This document shows positions 51,442 through 51,617 of a stretch of 51,617 nucleotides of DNA, piece after piece. Within the stretch, counting starts at the first letter, position 1; the number at the start of each line of letters is the position of its first letter. Made by a program: the position numbers and the translations under genes. The stretch spans positions 1 through 51,617 of the forward strand of contig NZ_QWKY01000020.1 of the NCBI RefSeq assembly GCF_003574035.1. The letters run 5' to 3'. Source of the stretch: Meiothermus hypogaeus. Its GTDB lineage: Bacteria; Deinococcota; Deinococci; Deinococcales; Thermaceae. A model generated the notes under the pieces. That model made no database searches and was not told the origin of the DNA. It worked only from the letters and a program-made list of their open reading frames with translations.

Positions 51442-51617
51442 TACCAGATTTGGTTGATTCGTTACCGTTCGGTAACGAATCAACCCGACCGAAGTTATCC
51501 GCGTAGCGGAGGGCGATACCGCCCCTTGGAAGTTATCCGCGTAGCGGAGGGCGATACCGCCCCTTGGAAGTTATCCGCGTAGCGGAGGGCGATACCGCCC
51601 CTTGGAAGGGAGACGCT
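51442..51617 (+). mobile_element. Short mobile repeat, family A copy 3 (cut by window end)
   Basis: It begins TACCAGATTT after a TGA that should be its left 3-bp target duplication (51439-51441). A 15-bp hairpin (51452-51466 with 51471-51485) has the loop GTTC, and one stem pair differs from copy 1 with compensation. Three 38-bp units follow at 51491-51604. The right half lies beyond the window. Predicted right end: GAATCCGGTA followed by TGA. Confidence 0.75.
51491..51604 (+). repeat. Three perfect tandem 38-bp units
   Basis: Units at 51491-51528, 51529-51566 and 51567-51604 are identical. They abut without spacers, so this is not a CRISPR array. The identity of the units suggests recent expansion. 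Confidence 0.9.

Noticed and set aside
51491-51604. Tandem 38-bp repeats resembling a CRISPR array
   Set aside because: The units abut directly with no spacers, occur in 1-3 copies inside a mobile repeat, and no cas genes are present.
1-51617. tRNA, rRNA, prophage or integrative-element signatures
   Set aside because: No cloverleaf-like sequence, rRNA segment, integrase or phage structural gene was recognised on either strand by eye.

Overview
The window looks like a chromosomal segment of a Thermaceae bacterium, most likely Meiothermus (phylum Deinococcota). This is inferred from the high GC content, dense packing, an mreC-mreD-PBP2 wall cluster, a carotenoid desaturase, an envelope-rich gene set, and many genes whose -10 hexamer (TAnnnT) sits only 6-7 nt before the start codon. 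That last pattern predicts leaderless mRNAs, which are common in Deinococcus. No rRNA, tRNA, CRISPR array or prophage was found.

Layout. 0.2-1.2 kb: PRPP synthetase. 1.2-11.2 kb: a secreted-protein island with a subtilase lipoprotein, a large SARP/BTAD-type regulator and, divergently, three lipoproteins (an NHL-like propeller, a large protein of unknown function, and a second subtilase). The three divergent genes share a direct-repeat promoter, GTTCA-N6-GTTMA-N12-TAnnnT, and the copy nearest the regulator also covers the -35 position of the regulator's own promoter. 11.3-11.9 kb: a truncated transposase and unassigned DNA. 11.9-15.1 kb: CaiB-type CoA-transferase, divergent galE and an HExxH protein. 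15.1-16.7 kb: pectinacetylesterase-like enzyme and a small beta-rich envelope protein. 16.9-20.8 kb: Yip1-MacA-MacB-FtsX type export operon. 20.8-22.9 kb: GntR(YtrA)-ABC operon ending in a 58-codon membrane protein. 22.9-27.1 kb: penicillin-acylase-like hydrolase, VOC protein, CDGSH protein, aldo/keto reductase. 27.5-30.3 kb: glycolipid-type glycosyltransferase and a TPR / unknown / TPR trio. 30.4-35 kb: GlcD/D-LDH oxidase, HAD phosphatase, lipoprotein, YceI-like protein, SDR. 35-37.5 kb: GAF-PAS-GGDEF-EAL protein. 38-44.6 kb: FeS photolyase-like protein, alpha/beta hydrolase, DUF4397 and fasciclin proteins, a 4-TM protein, DUF2256 and a classical photolyase. 44.7-49.8 kb: M19 dipeptidase, TauE exporter, mreC, mreD, PBP2. 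49.8-51.3 kb: CrtI-like desaturase.

The most unusual non-coding material is a family of short mobile repeats (16737, 27237, 51442; a relative at 37788). They have TACC... / ...GGTA ends and 3-bp TNA target duplications, a 5' hairpin whose stem covaries between copies, and 1, 2 or 3 copies of a 38-bp internal unit. Two copies sit exactly in the stop codon of a neighbouring gene. This family and the SARP-linked promoter regulon are the best candidates for something undescribed. All functional assignments come from reading motifs; no database search was run.
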